From the NCBI GenBank assembly GCA_030841105.1, contig JAVEDE010000012.1, positions 71,079 through 124,757 on the forward strand: 53,679 bases of DNA. Direction: 5' to 3'. This document shows, piece by piece, positions 32,403 through 41,899 of the stretch. A program made the position numbers and the translations under genes. Source of the stretch: Pyrinomonadaceae bacterium (GTDB lineage Bacteria; Acidobacteriota; Blastocatellia; Pyrinomonadales; Pyrinomonadaceae). Numbering within the stretch: position 1 is the stretch's first letter; the number at the start of each line of letters is the position of its first letter. The notes beneath the pieces were generated by a model, which had not been told where the DNA came from, ran no database searches, and saw nothing but the letters and a program-made list of their open reading frames with translations.

Positions 32403-33860
32403 ATGTTGCACATACCTTTATTGCGCAGAGGCGAGCCTTACAAAAGTTTGGACGTGGTGCGCGTGGCGCATCACCGGACGCGCGAGCCGTTCGTGGAGAT
32501 CAGTCAGGCGAACGCCGGGTTGATCCGGCGCGATCTGGCGTCGCAGGAGAAGTCGCGCGCGGCTCTGGCGGCGTTCCCGGTCGCGGAGTTGATCGAGATG
32601 TCCGTCAGGGCGTCGGAGATTTTCGCGCACGACGAGTTGCCGGTTGGTGACGAGGGGCAGACGCCTGAGCAGTACGTCGAACAGGTGTCGGCGACGACGG
32701 GGCTGCCGTTCGTGTTGGCGCGGCGCAACATGGAGAAGATTCACGGCGCGCTCTCGCAGATGGAGAGCGTGCTGCGTGGCCTGACGCGTAATCTCGATTT
32801 CTCGATTCTGGATCGAGGGCACGGCGAGATCGAGGGGCAGGTGATGAGTTTCTTCCCGCGCGCGCAGAGTCTCGGCGTGGTGCTGCCGAGCAATTCGCCG
32901 GGCGTGCACTCGCTGTGGATTCCGGCGGTGGCGTTGAAGATTCCGCTCGTGTTGAAGCCGGGCGGCGCAGAACCTTGGACGCCCTATCGCATCGTGCAGG
33001 CTTTCATGAAGGCGGGCGTGCCGCGCGAGGCGTTCGGTTATTACCCGACGGGGCACGGAGGCGCGAGCGAGATCATCAGGCACACGGGGCGTGGCATCGT
33101 CTTCGGCGACGTGGCCTCCGTCTCGCAGTGGCAGGAGGACGGGCGCGTCGAAATCCACGGGCCGGGCTACAGCAAAGTCGTCATCGGCGACGACCTCGTT
33201 GACGAGTGGGAAGACTACCTCGACGTGATCGCCGCTTCGATTCTTGATAACGGCGGGCGTTCGTGCGTCAACGCGTCGGGCGTGTGGGTGACGAGACACG
33301 CCGACGAGATCGCGGAGGCATTGGCCGCGCGGTTCGCAGAGATCCTCCCGCGCGCGGCCGACGACGAGACGGCGCAACTCGCGCCCTTCGCAGACGCGCG
33401 CGTGGCCGCGCGCATCTCGCAGATGATCGATCAGGGCTTGCAGGAAGCGGGCGCGCGCGACGTGACGGCGGAGCGGCGCGTCGCGTCGGGCGCTGAAGCG
33501 TCGGGCGAACGCTTGCGCGAGTGGGAATCGTGCGCGTACCTGTTGCCGACCGTCGTGCGCTGCGAGTCGGCGTCGCACGCGCTGGCGAACCGTGAGTTTT
33601 TGTTCCCCTACGCAAGTGTGGTCGAAGTAGGACAGGACGAGTTGCCGGGCGTGCTCGGCGCGAGCCTCGTTGTGACGGCCATCACGCGCGACGAACGGTT
33701 GATCGCGAAACTTTTAGCTTCGCCGCACGTTGATCGTCTGAACATCGGCGCGATCCCGACCAACCGGATCGGTTGGGATCAGCCGCACGAGGGAAACTTG
33801 TTCGAGCACCTCTACGCGCGCAGGGCGTTTCAGCGCGCGTCCGCCGCCGGGGCGACCTGA
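32403..33860 (+). CDS. Aldehyde dehydrogenase superfamily protein, acyl reductase (LuxC)-like
   Basis: 485 residues. The aldehyde-dehydrogenase fold is seen in LGVVLPSNSPGVHSLWIPAV, ALKIPLVLKPGGAEPWTPYR (Lys/Pro cofactor region), FGDVASVSQWQEDG and the catalytic Cys in SILDNGGRSCVNASGVWV (~residue 288). The end is LFEHLYARRAFQRAS. It lacks the usual ELGG motif of canonical aldehyde oxidisers, and its length matches LuxC-type acyl reductases. Paired with a LuxE-length adenylating enzyme, a role in reducing an activated acyl group to an aldehyde is plausible but inferred. It is cytoplasmic. The glycosyltransferase start lies nine bases after its stop. Confidence 0.75.
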   Translation: MLHIPLLRRGEPYKSLDVVRVAHHRTREPFVEISQANAGLIRRDLASQEKSRAALAAFPVAELIEMSVRASEIFAHDELPVGDEGQTPEQYVEQVSATTGLPFVLARRNMEKIHGALSQMESVLRGLTRNLDFSILDRGHGEIEGQVMSFFPRAQSLGVVLPSNSPGVHSLWIPAVALKIPLVLKPGGAEPWTPYRIVQAFMKAGVPREAFGYYPTGHGGASEIIRHTGRGIVFGDVASVSQWQEDGRVEIHGPGYSKVVIGDDLVDEWEDYLDVIAASILDNGGRSCVNASGVWVTRHADEIAEALAARFAEILPRAADDETAQLAPFADARVAARISQMIDQGLQEAGARDVTAERRVASGAEASGERLREWESCAYLLPTVVRCESASHALANREFLFPYASVVEVGQDELPGVLGASLVVTAITRDERLIAKLLASPHVDRLNIGAIPTNRIGWDQPHEGNLFEHLYARRAFQRASAAGAT

Positions 33861-33868
33861 CGCGCACA

Positions 33869-35191
33869 ATGAAGATTCTGTATCTCACGGCCGGCGCGGC
33901 CAACATGTATTGCGGCAGTTGCCTGCGCGACAACGCGCTCGCCACCGAACTAATCGCGCGCGGGCACGACGTGATGCTCCTGCCCGTCTACACGCCGACC
34001 CTCACCGACGAACCGAACGTCAGCCGCCCCGGCAAAGTCCTCTTCGGCGGCATCAGCGTCTATCTTCAACAACACGCCTCGGTCTTCCGCCGCACGCCGT
34101 GGCTCTTAGATAAGTTGTGGGACTCGACCGCCGCTTTGAAACTCGCCGCGCGCCGCTCGATTGCGGTCAACCCGAAACTCCTCGGCGAACTCACCGTCTC
34201 GATGCTTCGCGGCGAGGACGGACGACAGCGCAAAGAGTTCGACAAGATGGCGCACTGGCTGCGCGAACAGGAGACGCCCGACGTGGTGACGCTGCCGAAC
34301 TCGCTCCTGCTCGGCATGGCGCAGACCATCAAGCAGGCGCTCGGCCGCCCCATCGTCTGCACGCTGCAAGGCGAAGACCTGTTTCTCGACGGCCTCGAAG
34401 AGAGTTACCGGCGAGAATCGCTCGAACTCATTCGCGCGAGCGTCGAACACGTTGACGCCTTCGTCGCCGTCAGCGACTTTTACGCTGGCTTCATGTCCGA
34501 ACATCTACACATCCCCGCGCACAAGATGCGCGTCGTCCCGCTCGGCATCAATCTCGAAGACTACGACGAGCGCGACGAAACGGCGGCAGCATCGTCGGTG
34601 GCGACGCGGCGTGCGAAAGAGGAGATGTTCACCGTCGGCTACTTCGCGCGCGTCGCGCCTGAGAAGGGCTTGCATGTTCTGTGCGAGGCTTACAAAAACT
34701 TTCGCGCGCGCACAGACGTTAACAACGCGCGGCTCGAAGTGGCGGGCTATCTCGCGCCGGAGCACGAGCCTTACCTGCGCGACATCGAGCGGCGGATGCG
34801 CGAGTGGGGACTCGCCGCGGAGTTCAATTATCGCGGCGCGCTCGGCCGCGAAGAGAAGATCGCGTTCCTGCGTGGCTTGCACGTCTTCTCCATGCCCGCC
34901 ACCTACGACGAGCCGAAGGGCATCTCGCTCTTGGAAGCGATGGCCTGCGGCGTGCCCGTCGTCCAGCCGCGGCGCGGCGCGTGTACCGAGATCGTCGAAC
35001 GCACGGGCGGCGGCCTCCTGGTCGCTCCCGACGACACAGACAGTCTCGCCGCGGGTCTCTACGAACTCTGGCAGACGCCCGCGCGCGCCGCCGAACTCGG
35101 CCAACACGGCGCGCGCGGCGTGCGCCAACACTACAGCGTCGCGCGCATGGCCGACCGCGCGCTCGAAGTCTACGAGGAGGTGAAAGGGTAA
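33869..35191 (+). CDS. Glycosyltransferase family 4 (GT-B fold)
   Basis: 440 residues from ATG 33869 (MKILYLTAGAANMYCGSCLR). The N-domain covers RDNALATELIARGHDVMLLP. The linker and C-domain have the GT4 signs: MRVVPLGINLEDY, TVGYFARVAPEKGLHVLCEA, and the donor motif MPATYDEPKGISLLEAMACG (E-x7-E). It is a retaining sugar transferase using a nucleotide sugar; donor and acceptor are unknown. It follows the aldehyde-dehydrogenase-like gene by eight bases and precedes an ABC exporter, so the acceptor may be a lipid made or exported by this cluster. The stop codon lies in the left arm of a polypurine inverted repeat. Confidence 0.88.
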   Translation: MKILYLTAGAANMYCGSCLRDNALATELIARGHDVMLLPVYTPTLTDEPNVSRPGKVLFGGISVYLQQHASVFRRTPWLLDKLWDSTAALKLAARRSIAVNPKLLGELTVSMLRGEDGRQRKEFDKMAHWLREQETPDVVTLPNSLLLGMAQTIKQALGRPIVCTLQGEDLFLDGLEESYRRESLELIRASVEHVDAFVAVSDFYAGFMSEHLHIPAHKMRVVPLGINLEDYDERDETAAASSVATRRAKEEMFTVGYFARVAPEKGLHVLCEAYKNFRARTDVNNARLEVAGYLAPEHEPYLRDIERRMREWGLAAEFNYRGALGREEKIAFLRGLHVFSMPATYDEPKGISLLEAMACGVPVVQPRRGACTEIVERTGGGLLVAPDDTDSLAAGLYELWQTPARAAELGQHGARGVRQHYSVARMADRALEVYEEVKG

Positions 35192-35275
35192 GGGGTAAAG
35201 GGGAAAAGGGTAAGGGGCAAATAGCAGAGAGCAGGTTTTATGATCCCTTTTCTCCTTCCCCTTTTCCCTTTCACC
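35179..35275. repeat. Polypurine/polypyrimidine imperfect inverted repeat overlapping the GT4 stop codon
   Basis: A G/A-only arm (35179-35210) is roughly complemented by a C/T arm (35245-35275). The left arm begins inside the last codons of the glycosyltransferase and contains its TAA (35189-35191). It may act as a transcription end or pause before the ABC genes, or be a low-complexity repeat. Confidence 0.6.
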
Positions 35276-35291
35276 ATCGCCGTTCCGGTCT

Positions 35292-35972
35292 ATGCTTGAA
35301 GTCAACAATCTCTCGAAAGAATATCCGACGCCGCGGGGCGGGCTGCCGATTTTGTCGGGCGTGACGCTGAAGCTGCGGCGCGGCGACGCGGTTTCGATCA
35401 TGGGGCCTTCGGGGAGCGGCAAGAGCAGTTTCCTGTACGTGGTCGGCGCGCTCGAACCGCCCACTTCCGGCACGGTCACGCTCGACGGCGAGAACCCCTT
35501 CCTGATGCCCGAACGCGAACTCGCCGCGTTCAGGAATCAACGCATCGGCTTCATCTTTCAAGACCACTGTCTGTTGCCGCAGTTGACCGTCCTTGAAAAC
35601 GTGTTGACGCCGACGCTCGTCGCGGCATCGGCGAAGGGCAACAGCGGCGGCGAGTTGGAACGGGCGCGCGAGTTGCTCGAACAGGTGGGGCTGACGGAGC
35701 GCAGCGAGCATCGCCCGGCGGAATTGTCGGGCGGCGAGAAGCAGCGCGTCGCGCTCGCACGCGCGCTCATCCGGCGGCCGCTCTTGCTGCTCTGCGACGA
35801 GCCGACCGGCAACCTCGACCACGCGGCGGCCTCCACGGTCGCCGAACTCCTGCTCGAACTCCACCGGCGGCAAGAGACGATCCTCGTCGTTGTCACGCAC
35901 AGCGCGGAACTGGCCGCGAAGTTTCCCGTGCGATACGAATTGCAGGAACAAAATCTTGTCCGTCGTCCGTAG
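35292..35972 (+). CDS. ABC transporter ATP-binding protein, LolD/MacB type
   Basis: 226 residues. Walker A is GPSGSGKSS (39-47), the Q-loop is FQDHCLLPQLTV, the signature is LSGGEKQRVALARAL, Walker B with the catalytic Glu is LLLLCDEPTGNLD, and the switch His is VVTHS. The size and the LLPQLTV/NVLTP pattern match the LolD/MacB group that powers lipoprotein or mechanotransmission exporters. Its partner is the FtsX-type permease 135 bases downstream. The last codons (NLVRRP and the stop) lie inside the left arm of dispersed palindrome copy 3, so the gene end has apparently been shaped by the repeat. Confidence 0.93.
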   Translation: MLEVNNLSKEYPTPRGGLPILSGVTLKLRRGDAVSIMGPSGSGKSSFLYVVGALEPPTSGTVTLDGENPFLMPERELAAFRNQRIGFIFQDHCLLPQLTVLENVLTPTLVAASAKGNSGGELERARELLEQVGLTERSEHRPAELSGGEKQRVALARALIRRPLLLLCDEPTGNLDHAAASTVAELLLELHRRQETILVVVTHSAELAAKFPVRYELQEQNLVRRP

Positions 35973-36066
35973 TCAGTTGCCCGTCGTTTGTCTCGGACAA
36001 GCGAGTCGCTAAAGATAAAGGCTCAAGTTAACCGACGCGGAACAACTGACCACTGATCACGGACAA
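35956..36066. repeat. Dispersed imperfect palindrome, copy 3 (overlaps the ABC ATPase 3' end)
   Basis: Arms 35956-35979 and 36043-36066 pair at 19-20 of 24 positions. A further partial unit with GACTGACAACTGATCACGG continues to about 36100. It shares the CAGTTGTCCG and GACCACGGACAA words with copies 1 and 2. The left arm includes the ATPase stop codon at 35970-35972. Confidence 0.65.
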
Positions 36067-36107
36067 ATAATAACTGGCGACTGACAACTGATCACGGACA
36101 TTCTTTT

Positions 36108-39100
36108 ATGACGACCGCCACGCTGCTCAGGCGCAATCTTGTTTACTACTGGCGCACGAACGCGGCGGTGGTGTGCGGCGTCGCCATTGCGGTGGCCGTG
36201 CTGGCGGGCGCGCTGCTCGTGGGCGACTCGGTGCGCGCAAGTTTGCGCGCGCTCGTGTTGCAGCGTTTGGGACGGACGGCTTACGTCGTCTCGGCGTCGA
36301 ATTTCTTTCGCGAAGAGTTGGTTGGGGAACTCTCCGCGCACCCGCAGTTCGCAGGTGCTTCTTTCGAGGGAGCGTGCCCGCTCGTCGTGTTCGAGGGCGT
36401 CGTGATTGACGAAGCGAGCGGGCGGCGTGGCGGGGGCGTGCAGGTGTATGGGGTTAACGAACGGTTCTGGCAATTCCAAGGGGTGGACGCGGGGCGTCGA
36501 AGTTTGGGAGAGCGCGAGGCGTTCGTGAGCGCGGGGCTGGCGTCGGAGTTGGGCGCGCAGGCCGGGGGCGAAGTGCTGCTGCGCATCGAGAAGCCTTCGG
36601 CCATCCCGGTCGAATCGCTGCACGGTCGCAAGGAGGACGTGGGGCGCACGATGCGCCTGACGGTGCGCGAAGTGTTGGGCGGCGAAGACCTCGGCGAGTT
36701 CAGCCTGCGCCCGCAGCAGGGCGCGGTGCGCGCCGTCTTCGTGCCGCTCCGGCGCGTGCAGAAGGACGCGGAGCAGGAGGGACGCGTCAACACGATCCTG
36801 CTCTCCACCAAGGCGGGCGGCGACGCGACGGACGCAGAGGGCGCGGCGCAACAGCAGGCGGCCGTGACGAAGATTTTGCGCGAGACGTTTACGCTCGCGG
36901 ACTTAGGGATCAAACTGCGCCTGCTGGACGCGCCGCACGCGCTGTCGCTCGAAACGGAGAGCGCGGTCATCGGCGACACGCTCGCAATACAAGCGCAGGA
37001 GACGGCGTACGGTCTCGACTTCGGCCTCTCCTCGATCTACTCATACCTCGCCAACTCGATCCGCGCGGGCGGGCGTGAGATTCCTTACTCGCTCGTCACG
37101 GCAGTTGACGAGGGAAGCTTCGCGGCGTTGCGACACGCGGCGGGTCAACCAACGGGGTCACAGTCGCGCGCGTCGTCGCAAGAGATGGCGCAAGAGTCTA
37201 CGCCGCAGTCAGCGCAAGCATCCACGCCGCAGTCGTCGCAAGAGTCTTCGTCGTCGGCGCAAGAGTCGTCCGGTCAAGTTGTGAGTGAGACGCCGCCGAT
37301 CATCTTGAACGAGTGGGCGGCGCGTGATCTCGGCGCGCGCGAGGGCGATGCTGTGTCGCTCGATTATTACGTCTGGCGTGAAGAGGGTCGGCTTGAGACA
37401 CGCACGGCGGAGTTTCGTCTGGCGGGCGTCGTCGCGTTACAGGGCTTGGCCGCCGACCGCGAGTTGACGCCGGAGTATCCGGGCATCAGCGGCACGGAGA
37501 GTTTGTCGGATTGGGATCCGCCGTTCCCGCTTGACCTCGCGCGCGTGCGCCCGCAGGACGAAGACTACTGGAAGCAATTTCGCACGACGCCGAAAGCCTT
37601 CATCCCGCTCCGGCGCGCGCAGGAACTCTGGCGGACGCGTTACGGCAAACTCACTTCGCTACGCATTCATCCTCCCGCGGAAGTGTCGCTCGAAGAGGGA
37701 CGCGCGCGGGTCGAGCAGGCGTTGCGCGCGCGCGTCGATCCGCTCGCGGCAAACTTCTCGCTCTACGCGGCGCGCGCCGAAGGACTCCGCGCCGCGCGCG
37801 GGGCGACCGACTTCGGCGAGTATTTTCTCTACTTCAGTTTCTTCCTCGTCGTCTCCGCGTTGATGCTCACCGCGCTCTTCTTCAAACTCGGCATCGAGCA
37901 ACGCTTGCGCGAGATCGGCATCCTGCAAGCCGTCGGGTTTCCCGCCGCGCGCATCCGCACGCTCTTTCTCGCCGAGGGCTTGTTGCTCGCCGCCGCTGGG
38001 AGCATCGCCGGACTCCTCGGCGCGCTCCTCTACGGCGCGTTCGTAATGTACGGGCTGCGGACGTGGTGGGTGGGTGCGGTCGGCACGCGCTCGCTCGCGC
38101 TGCACGTCTCGCCGTTGTGGCTCGCGGCGGGCGGCGCGGGCGGCATCCTCGCCGCGCTCGCCTGCATCTGGTGGACGCTACGCACGCTCGCGCCCGTCTC
38201 GACGCGCGAACTGCTGACCGGGACGATTGACGCGACGCTGCGACGACGCGCGGGCGAGTCGCGTGGGAGACTCGGAGCGCTCTTCGCGCCGCTCACGCGA
38301 ACGGGCTTGCCCGTGCCTCTCCTCGGCGCATCTGCGTGCGCTGTGTTCGGCGTGTTGCTGTTAGCGTTCGCCGCGTCGAAGTTGATCGGAGCGGTGGCGG
38401 GCTTCTTCGGCGCGGGCGCGTTGTTTCTCGTCGCGCTGCTCTGCTTTCAAGCGGCGTGGCTGCGGCGTGCGAACCGGCGCAGGACGATCAGCGGGCGCGG
38501 CTGGTGGTCAATCGCGCGGCTCGGCTTTCGCAACGCGACGCACCGCCCCGGCCGCAGCGTCCTGTGCATCGCGCTCATCGCGTCGGCCGCCTTCATCATC
38601 GTCGCCGTGGACGCCTTCCGGCGCGAAGGCGGCGCGGCCGCGTCGGTTGACAGAAAATCCGGCACGGGCGGTTACACTCTGCTCGCCGAGACGCTCTTGC
38701 CGCTCGTGCACGATCCGAACGACACGGGGGCGGGGCGCGAAGCACTCAACCTCGGCGCGCAAGAGGAGACGGCGACGCTCGCGGGCGTCGCCTTCGCGCG
38801 CTTCCGCCTGCGGCCGGGCGATGATGCCAGTTGCCTCAATCTCTACCAGCCGCGTGAACCGCGCATCATCGCGCCCGCGCCCCCGTTCGTCGCGGAGAAC
38901 CGCTTCACCTTCGCCGACTCGCTCGCCGCGACGGACGCCGAACGCGCGAACCCCTGGCTCTTGCTCGAACGCGACTCGACGGACGGCGCGATCCCCGTCA
39001 TCGCCGACGCCAACTCTCTGACCTACGTGCTACACCGCAAACTCGGCGAAGAGATCGTCTTGAACGAAGGGACGGATCACGCGCTCCGTTTGCGTTTCGT

Positions 39101-39704
39101 CGCCGCGCTCTCGGACAGCCTGTTTCAATCGGAGTTGTTGATGTCGGAGCGAAATTTCCTGCGCGCGTTTCCCGAGGAGGAGGGCTATCGCTTCTTCCTG
39201 CTCGACGTTGCGCCGGAGCGGACGGCGGCGGTCGCCGCGCTGCTTGAATCGCGCTTGTCGGACTTCGGCTTCGACGCGGGCGGCGCGGGCGAGCGGCTCG
39301 CGGAGTTTCATCGCGTGGAGAACACCTACCTCTCCACCTTCCAGACGCTCGGCGGCCTCGGCACGCTCCTCGGCACGCTCGGCCTCGCGGCCGTCCTGCT
39401 CCGCAACGTGTTGGAGCGCAGGCGTGAACTCGCGTTGCTGCGCGCCGTCGGCTACAACGCGCGCCACTTCGCGCTGATGGTCGTCGCGGAAAACGCGTTA
39501 CTACTGTTCTGCGGTCTGCTGACGGGCGTGGTGTGCGCGCTGCTCGCCATCGCCCCGGCCTTCTACGCGCGCGGCGGGCGTCTCCCCACCGCGTCGCTCG
39601 CAGTGCTGCTCGCGGCCGTCGTCTTAACCGGCCTCGCCGCGTCGCTCTTAGCGACGGCCGCCGTCTTGCGTGCGCCGCTGCTCCCGGCCTTGCGCGCCGA
39701 ATAG
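36108..39704 (+). CDS. Very large FtsX/MacB-type ABC transporter permease (two FtsX domains)
   Basis: 1198 residues. An N-terminal helix (VVCGVAIAVAVLAGALLVGD) precedes a large periplasmic domain. The first FtsX block lies at ~567-690 (FLYFSFFLVVSALMLTALFF, then the LREIGILQAVGFPAARIRTL coupling loop). Further helices lie near 745-790, a second periplasmic domain follows, and the second FtsX block at ~1077-1198 has LRAVGYNARHFALMVVAENA. A Ser/Gln/Glu-rich linker at ~347-394 is made of near-repeats (SSQEMAQESTPQSAQASTPQ). The two-domain plan is like LolCDE-type or YbbP-type permeases encoded as one chain. It probably exports or extracts a lipid or lipoprotein with the ATPase upstream. Confidence 0.86.
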   Translation: MTTATLLRRNLVYYWRTNAAVVCGVAIAVAVLAGALLVGDSVRASLRALVLQRLGRTAYVVSASNFFREELVGELSAHPQFAGASFEGACPLVVFEGVVIDEASGRRGGGVQVYGVNERFWQFQGVDAGRRSLGEREAFVSAGLASELGAQAGGEVLLRIEKPSAIPVESLHGRKEDVGRTMRLTVREVLGGEDLGEFSLRPQQGAVRAVFVPLRRVQKDAEQEGRVNTILLSTKAGGDATDAEGAAQQQAAVTKILRETFTLADLGIKLRLLDAPHALSLETESAVIGDTLAIQAQETAYGLDFGLSSIYSYLANSIRAGGREIPYSLVTAVDEGSFAALRHAAGQPTGSQSRASSQEMAQESTPQSAQASTPQSSQESSSSAQESSGQVVSETPPIILNEWAARDLGAREGDAVSLDYYVWREEGRLETRTAEFRLAGVVALQGLAADRELTPEYPGISGTESLSDWDPPFPLDLARVRPQDEDYWKQFRTTPKAFIPLRRAQELWRTRYGKLTSLRIHPPAEVSLEEGRARVEQALRARVDPLAANFSLYAARAEGLRAARGATDFGEYFLYFSFFLVVSALMLTALFFKLGIEQRLREIGILQAVGFPAARIRTLFLAEGLLLAAAGSIAGLLGALLYGAFVMYGLRTWWVGAVGTRSLALHVSPLWLAAGGAGGILAALACIWWTLRTLAPVSTRELLTGTIDATLRRRAGESRGRLGALFAPLTRTGLPVPLLGASACAVFGVLLLAFAASKLIGAVAGFFGAGALFLVALLCFQAAWLRRANRRRTISGRGWWSIARLGFRNATHRPGRSVLCIALIASAAFIIVAVDAFRREGGAAASVDRKSGTGGYTLLAETLLPLVHDPNDTGAGREALNLGAQEETATLAGVAFARFRLRPGDDASCLNLYQPREPRIIAPAPPFVAENRFTFADSLAATDAERANPWLLLERDSTDGAIPVIADANSLTYVLHRKLGEEIVLNEGTDHALRLRFVAALSDSLFQSELLMSERNFLRAFPEEEGYRFFLLDVAPERTAAVAALLESRLSDFGFDAGGAGERLAEFHRVENTYLSTFQTLGGLGTLLGTLGLAAVLLRNVLERRRELALLRAVGYNARHFALMVVAENALLLFCGLLTGVVCALLAIAPAFYARGGRLPTASLAVLLAAVVLTGLAASLLATAAVLRAPLLPALRAE

Positions 39705-39756
39705 ACGACGGCGCGGAACATGTCGCGCGCCGTCGTGCCATGTCGCGTATAGCGTT

Positions 39757-40185
39757 CTATCTTTTCGCGACGAGCACGAGGCCGACCATGCAGAGCAACA
39801 GGCCGACGACGTTGCGCGCGGAGAGGTGTTCTTTGAAGGCGAGGACGCCGATGGGGATGAGCATGAGCGTGACGGCCGTGCTGCACACGACCGCCGCCGT
39901 GCTGATGTTCCACCCGGCGCGGTAGGCGAGCAGGAAGCCGACTTCGATGACGGCCGCGCCCAAGCCCATCGCGTAGACCGCCCAGTTAGATTCGCGCACG
40001 GTGTCGAGGAACGACTTGTCGTTCGGGTAAACGAAAGAGTAGAGCACGCAGGCGACGATGCCGACGAGGTAAGCGATGGTGATGATGAACAGCGGGTTGG
40101 CCGCTTTCGGCATGGACTTCTGCGACAGGTGATAAAGCAAATTGCCGCCGATGGCTAGGACGAGAGGTAGATAGAAGTGTTTCAT
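39757..40185 (-). CDS. Half-size EamA/DMT-superfamily membrane protein
   Basis: 142 residues from ATG 40185 (MKHFYLPLVLAIGGNLLYHL). There are about five hydrophobic helices (LFIITIAYLVGIVACVLYSF, AVYAMGLGAAVIEVGFLLAY, ISTAAVVCSTAVTLMLIPIG, VVGLLLCMVGLVLVAKR). This is one EamA repeat, whereas usual drug/metabolite transporters have two (~300 residues). It would work as a dimer, as small multidrug-resistance proteins do. The substrate is unknown. It is convergent with the permease gene and divergent from the PQQ-like gene; the start region overlaps no other gene. Confidence 0.78.
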   Translation of the reverse strand: MKHFYLPLVLAIGGNLLYHLSQKSMPKAANPLFIITIAYLVGIVACVLYSFVYPNDKSFLDTVRESNWAVYAMGLGAAVIEVGFLLAYRAGWNISTAAVVCSTAVTLMLIPIGVLAFKEHLSARNVVGLLLCMVGLVLVAKR

Positions 40186-40306
40186 GAGTAGTTTGAAGCC
40201 TGTCGTAGTTCGGCGGCTCACGGTCGCGCGGCCGTCGCGGAAATTTCGTGATTCGTTTCTAACAAGATGCGTCTATATTAAATCCGTTTCGATGGGGGAG
40301 GAAATC

Positions 40307-41581
40307 ATGCGCCGTCAAAAATCTCTGCTCGCGTTGATCGTCGTGTTGGTCGTCGGCTCAGGCAGCGCGCGTGCGGGCAACTGGCCGCAGTGGCGCGGGC
40401 CGCAGTTGAACGGCACGAGCGACGAGCGGAACTTGCCGCTCAAGTGGGGCGCGGATGAGAACGTTAGTTGGAAGTTGCCGCTCCCAGACCGCAGCGGCTC
40501 GACGCCGATCGTGTGGGGCGAGCGCATCTTCCTCAACGTCGCGGAGGGCGACCAACTCTTCCTGTGGTGCGTGGAGCGAACGCGGGGCACGATTGCTTGG
40601 AAGCGCCCGCTCGGCGGCGGCAACCACCGGCAGCGCAAGCAGAACATGTCTTCGCCTTCGCCCGTGACCGACGGCAAAAGCGTCTACGTGTTGACGGGCA
40701 CGGGCGTCCTCAAGGGCTTCGACTTTGAAGGCCGCGAACTCTGGGCGCGCGACATCCAGAAAGACTACGGGCAGTTCGGCCTCCAGTGGGGCTACGCCTC
40801 TTCGCCGCTCCTTCACGAAGACGCGCTCTACGTCCAGGTGCTCCACGGCATGAAGACGGACGAGCCTTCCTACGTGCTGCGCATCAACCGCGCGACGGGC
40901 AAGACCGTCTGGAAAGTTGAGCGGCCGACCGACGCCATACAGGAATCGCCCGACGCATATTCGACGCCCGCCCTCCTGCGCTATGCGGGCAAGACCGAGA
41001 TCGTCATCACGGGCGGCGACGTGGTGACCGGCCACGACCCGCGCGACGGCAAGGAACTCTGGCGTGCGGGCGGACTCAACCCGGAGAACCTCGGCTTCTA
41101 TCGCATCGTCGCCTCGCCCGTCGTCCACGACGGCATCATCTACGCGCCGACGCGCGTCAAGCCGCTCTTGGCCTTCCGCGCGGGCGGGCGCGGCGACATC
41201 TCGAAGTCGCATCTGCTGTGGTCAACTCAATTTGGTTCGGACGTGCCGACGCCCGTCACGGACGGGAAATATTTTTACATCGTCGGCGACAAAGGGATCG
41301 TCTGGTGTCTCGACGCGAAGACGGGCAAGGAAATTTACGGCCCCGTCCGCCTCAAGCCGGGCGACTACTCGGCCTCGCCCGTTCTGGCCGACGGGAAGAT
41401 TTACGCGACGAGCGAAGAGGGCACAACGTCCGTCTTCCGCGCGGGCGAAAAGTTTGAAGTGCTGGCCGAGAATCATCTGAACGAATACTCGCTCAGTTCG
41501 CCCGCCGTCTCCGACGGGCAGATTTTCCTGCGCACCTCCGCGCACCTCTACTGCATCGGCAAGCGCGCCACCGCGCGTTAG
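40307..41581 (+). CDS. Exported PQQ-like beta-propeller protein (BamB-like fold)
   Basis: 424 residues. ATG 40307 is chosen because GGGGGAGG lies just upstream and the signal peptide (MRRQKSLLALIVVLVVGSGS, then ARAG) starts there. The body has repeated propeller blades with W/G motifs: NWPQWRGPQLNGTSDE, SWKLPLPDRSGSTPIVWGER, LFLWCVERTRGTIAWKRPLG, YVLRINRATGKTVWKVERPT, VWCLDAKTGKEIYGPVRL. The NWPQWRGP start is typical of a PQQ-binding-like group found in acidobacteria and planctomycetes, usually without PQQ. It is periplasmic. No dehydrogenase active site is recognised, so a binding or scaffold role is likelier. Confidence 0.86.
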   Translation: MRRQKSLLALIVVLVVGSGSARAGNWPQWRGPQLNGTSDERNLPLKWGADENVSWKLPLPDRSGSTPIVWGERIFLNVAEGDQLFLWCVERTRGTIAWKRPLGGGNHRQRKQNMSSPSPVTDGKSVYVLTGTGVLKGFDFEGRELWARDIQKDYGQFGLQWGYASSPLLHEDALYVQVLHGMKTDEPSYVLRINRATGKTVWKVERPTDAIQESPDAYSTPALLRYAGKTEIVITGGDVVTGHDPRDGKELWRAGGLNPENLGFYRIVASPVVHDGIIYAPTRVKPLLAFRAGGRGDISKSHLLWSTQFGSDVPTPVTDGKYFYIVGDKGIVWCLDAKTGKEIYGPVRLKPGDYSASPVLADGKIYATSEEGTTSVFRAGEKFEVLAENHLNEYSLSSPAVSDGQIFLRTSAHLYCIGKRATAR

Positions 41582-41626
41582 AAGACCAGCGCGCCGCGAC
41601 GCGTTGAGCGGAGTCTCGATCTGGGT

Positions 41627-41899
41627 ATGCTGTACATGGTGGTGGAACACTTCAAGGGCGGCGACGCCCTGCCCGTCTATCGCCGCTTCCGCGAACAGGG
41701 GCGGCTCGCCCCCGCCGGGTTGAGCTACGTGTCGAGTTGGGTTGACGAGACGCTGCGCCGCTGTTTTCAACTGATGGAAACGGACGACCGCAACTTACTC
41801 GACCAGTGGATCGCCCGTTGGAGCGACCTCGTTGACTTCGAGGTGTTCCCCGTCATGACCTCGCAAGAGGCCGCGGAGAAAATCACGCCGCGCCTTTGA
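41627..41899 (+). CDS. DUF3303-family small protein
   Basis: 90 residues: MLYMVVEHFKGGDALPVYRR, GRLAPAGLSYVSSWVDETLR, RCFQLMETDDRNLLDQWIAR, DLVDFEVFPVMTSQEAAEKI. This pattern (an M-x-M-V-V-E-H-F opening and a C-F-Q-L-M-E core) is that of DUF3303, compact ferredoxin-like-fold proteins of unknown function. It is soluble, with no signal. It follows the propeller gene by 45 bases. The opposite-strand gene at 42020 converges on it. Confidence 0.82.
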   Translation: MLYMVVEHFKGGDALPVYRRFREQGRLAPAGLSYVSSWVDETLRRCFQLMETDDRNLLDQWIARWSDLVDFEVFPVMTSQEAAEKITPRL

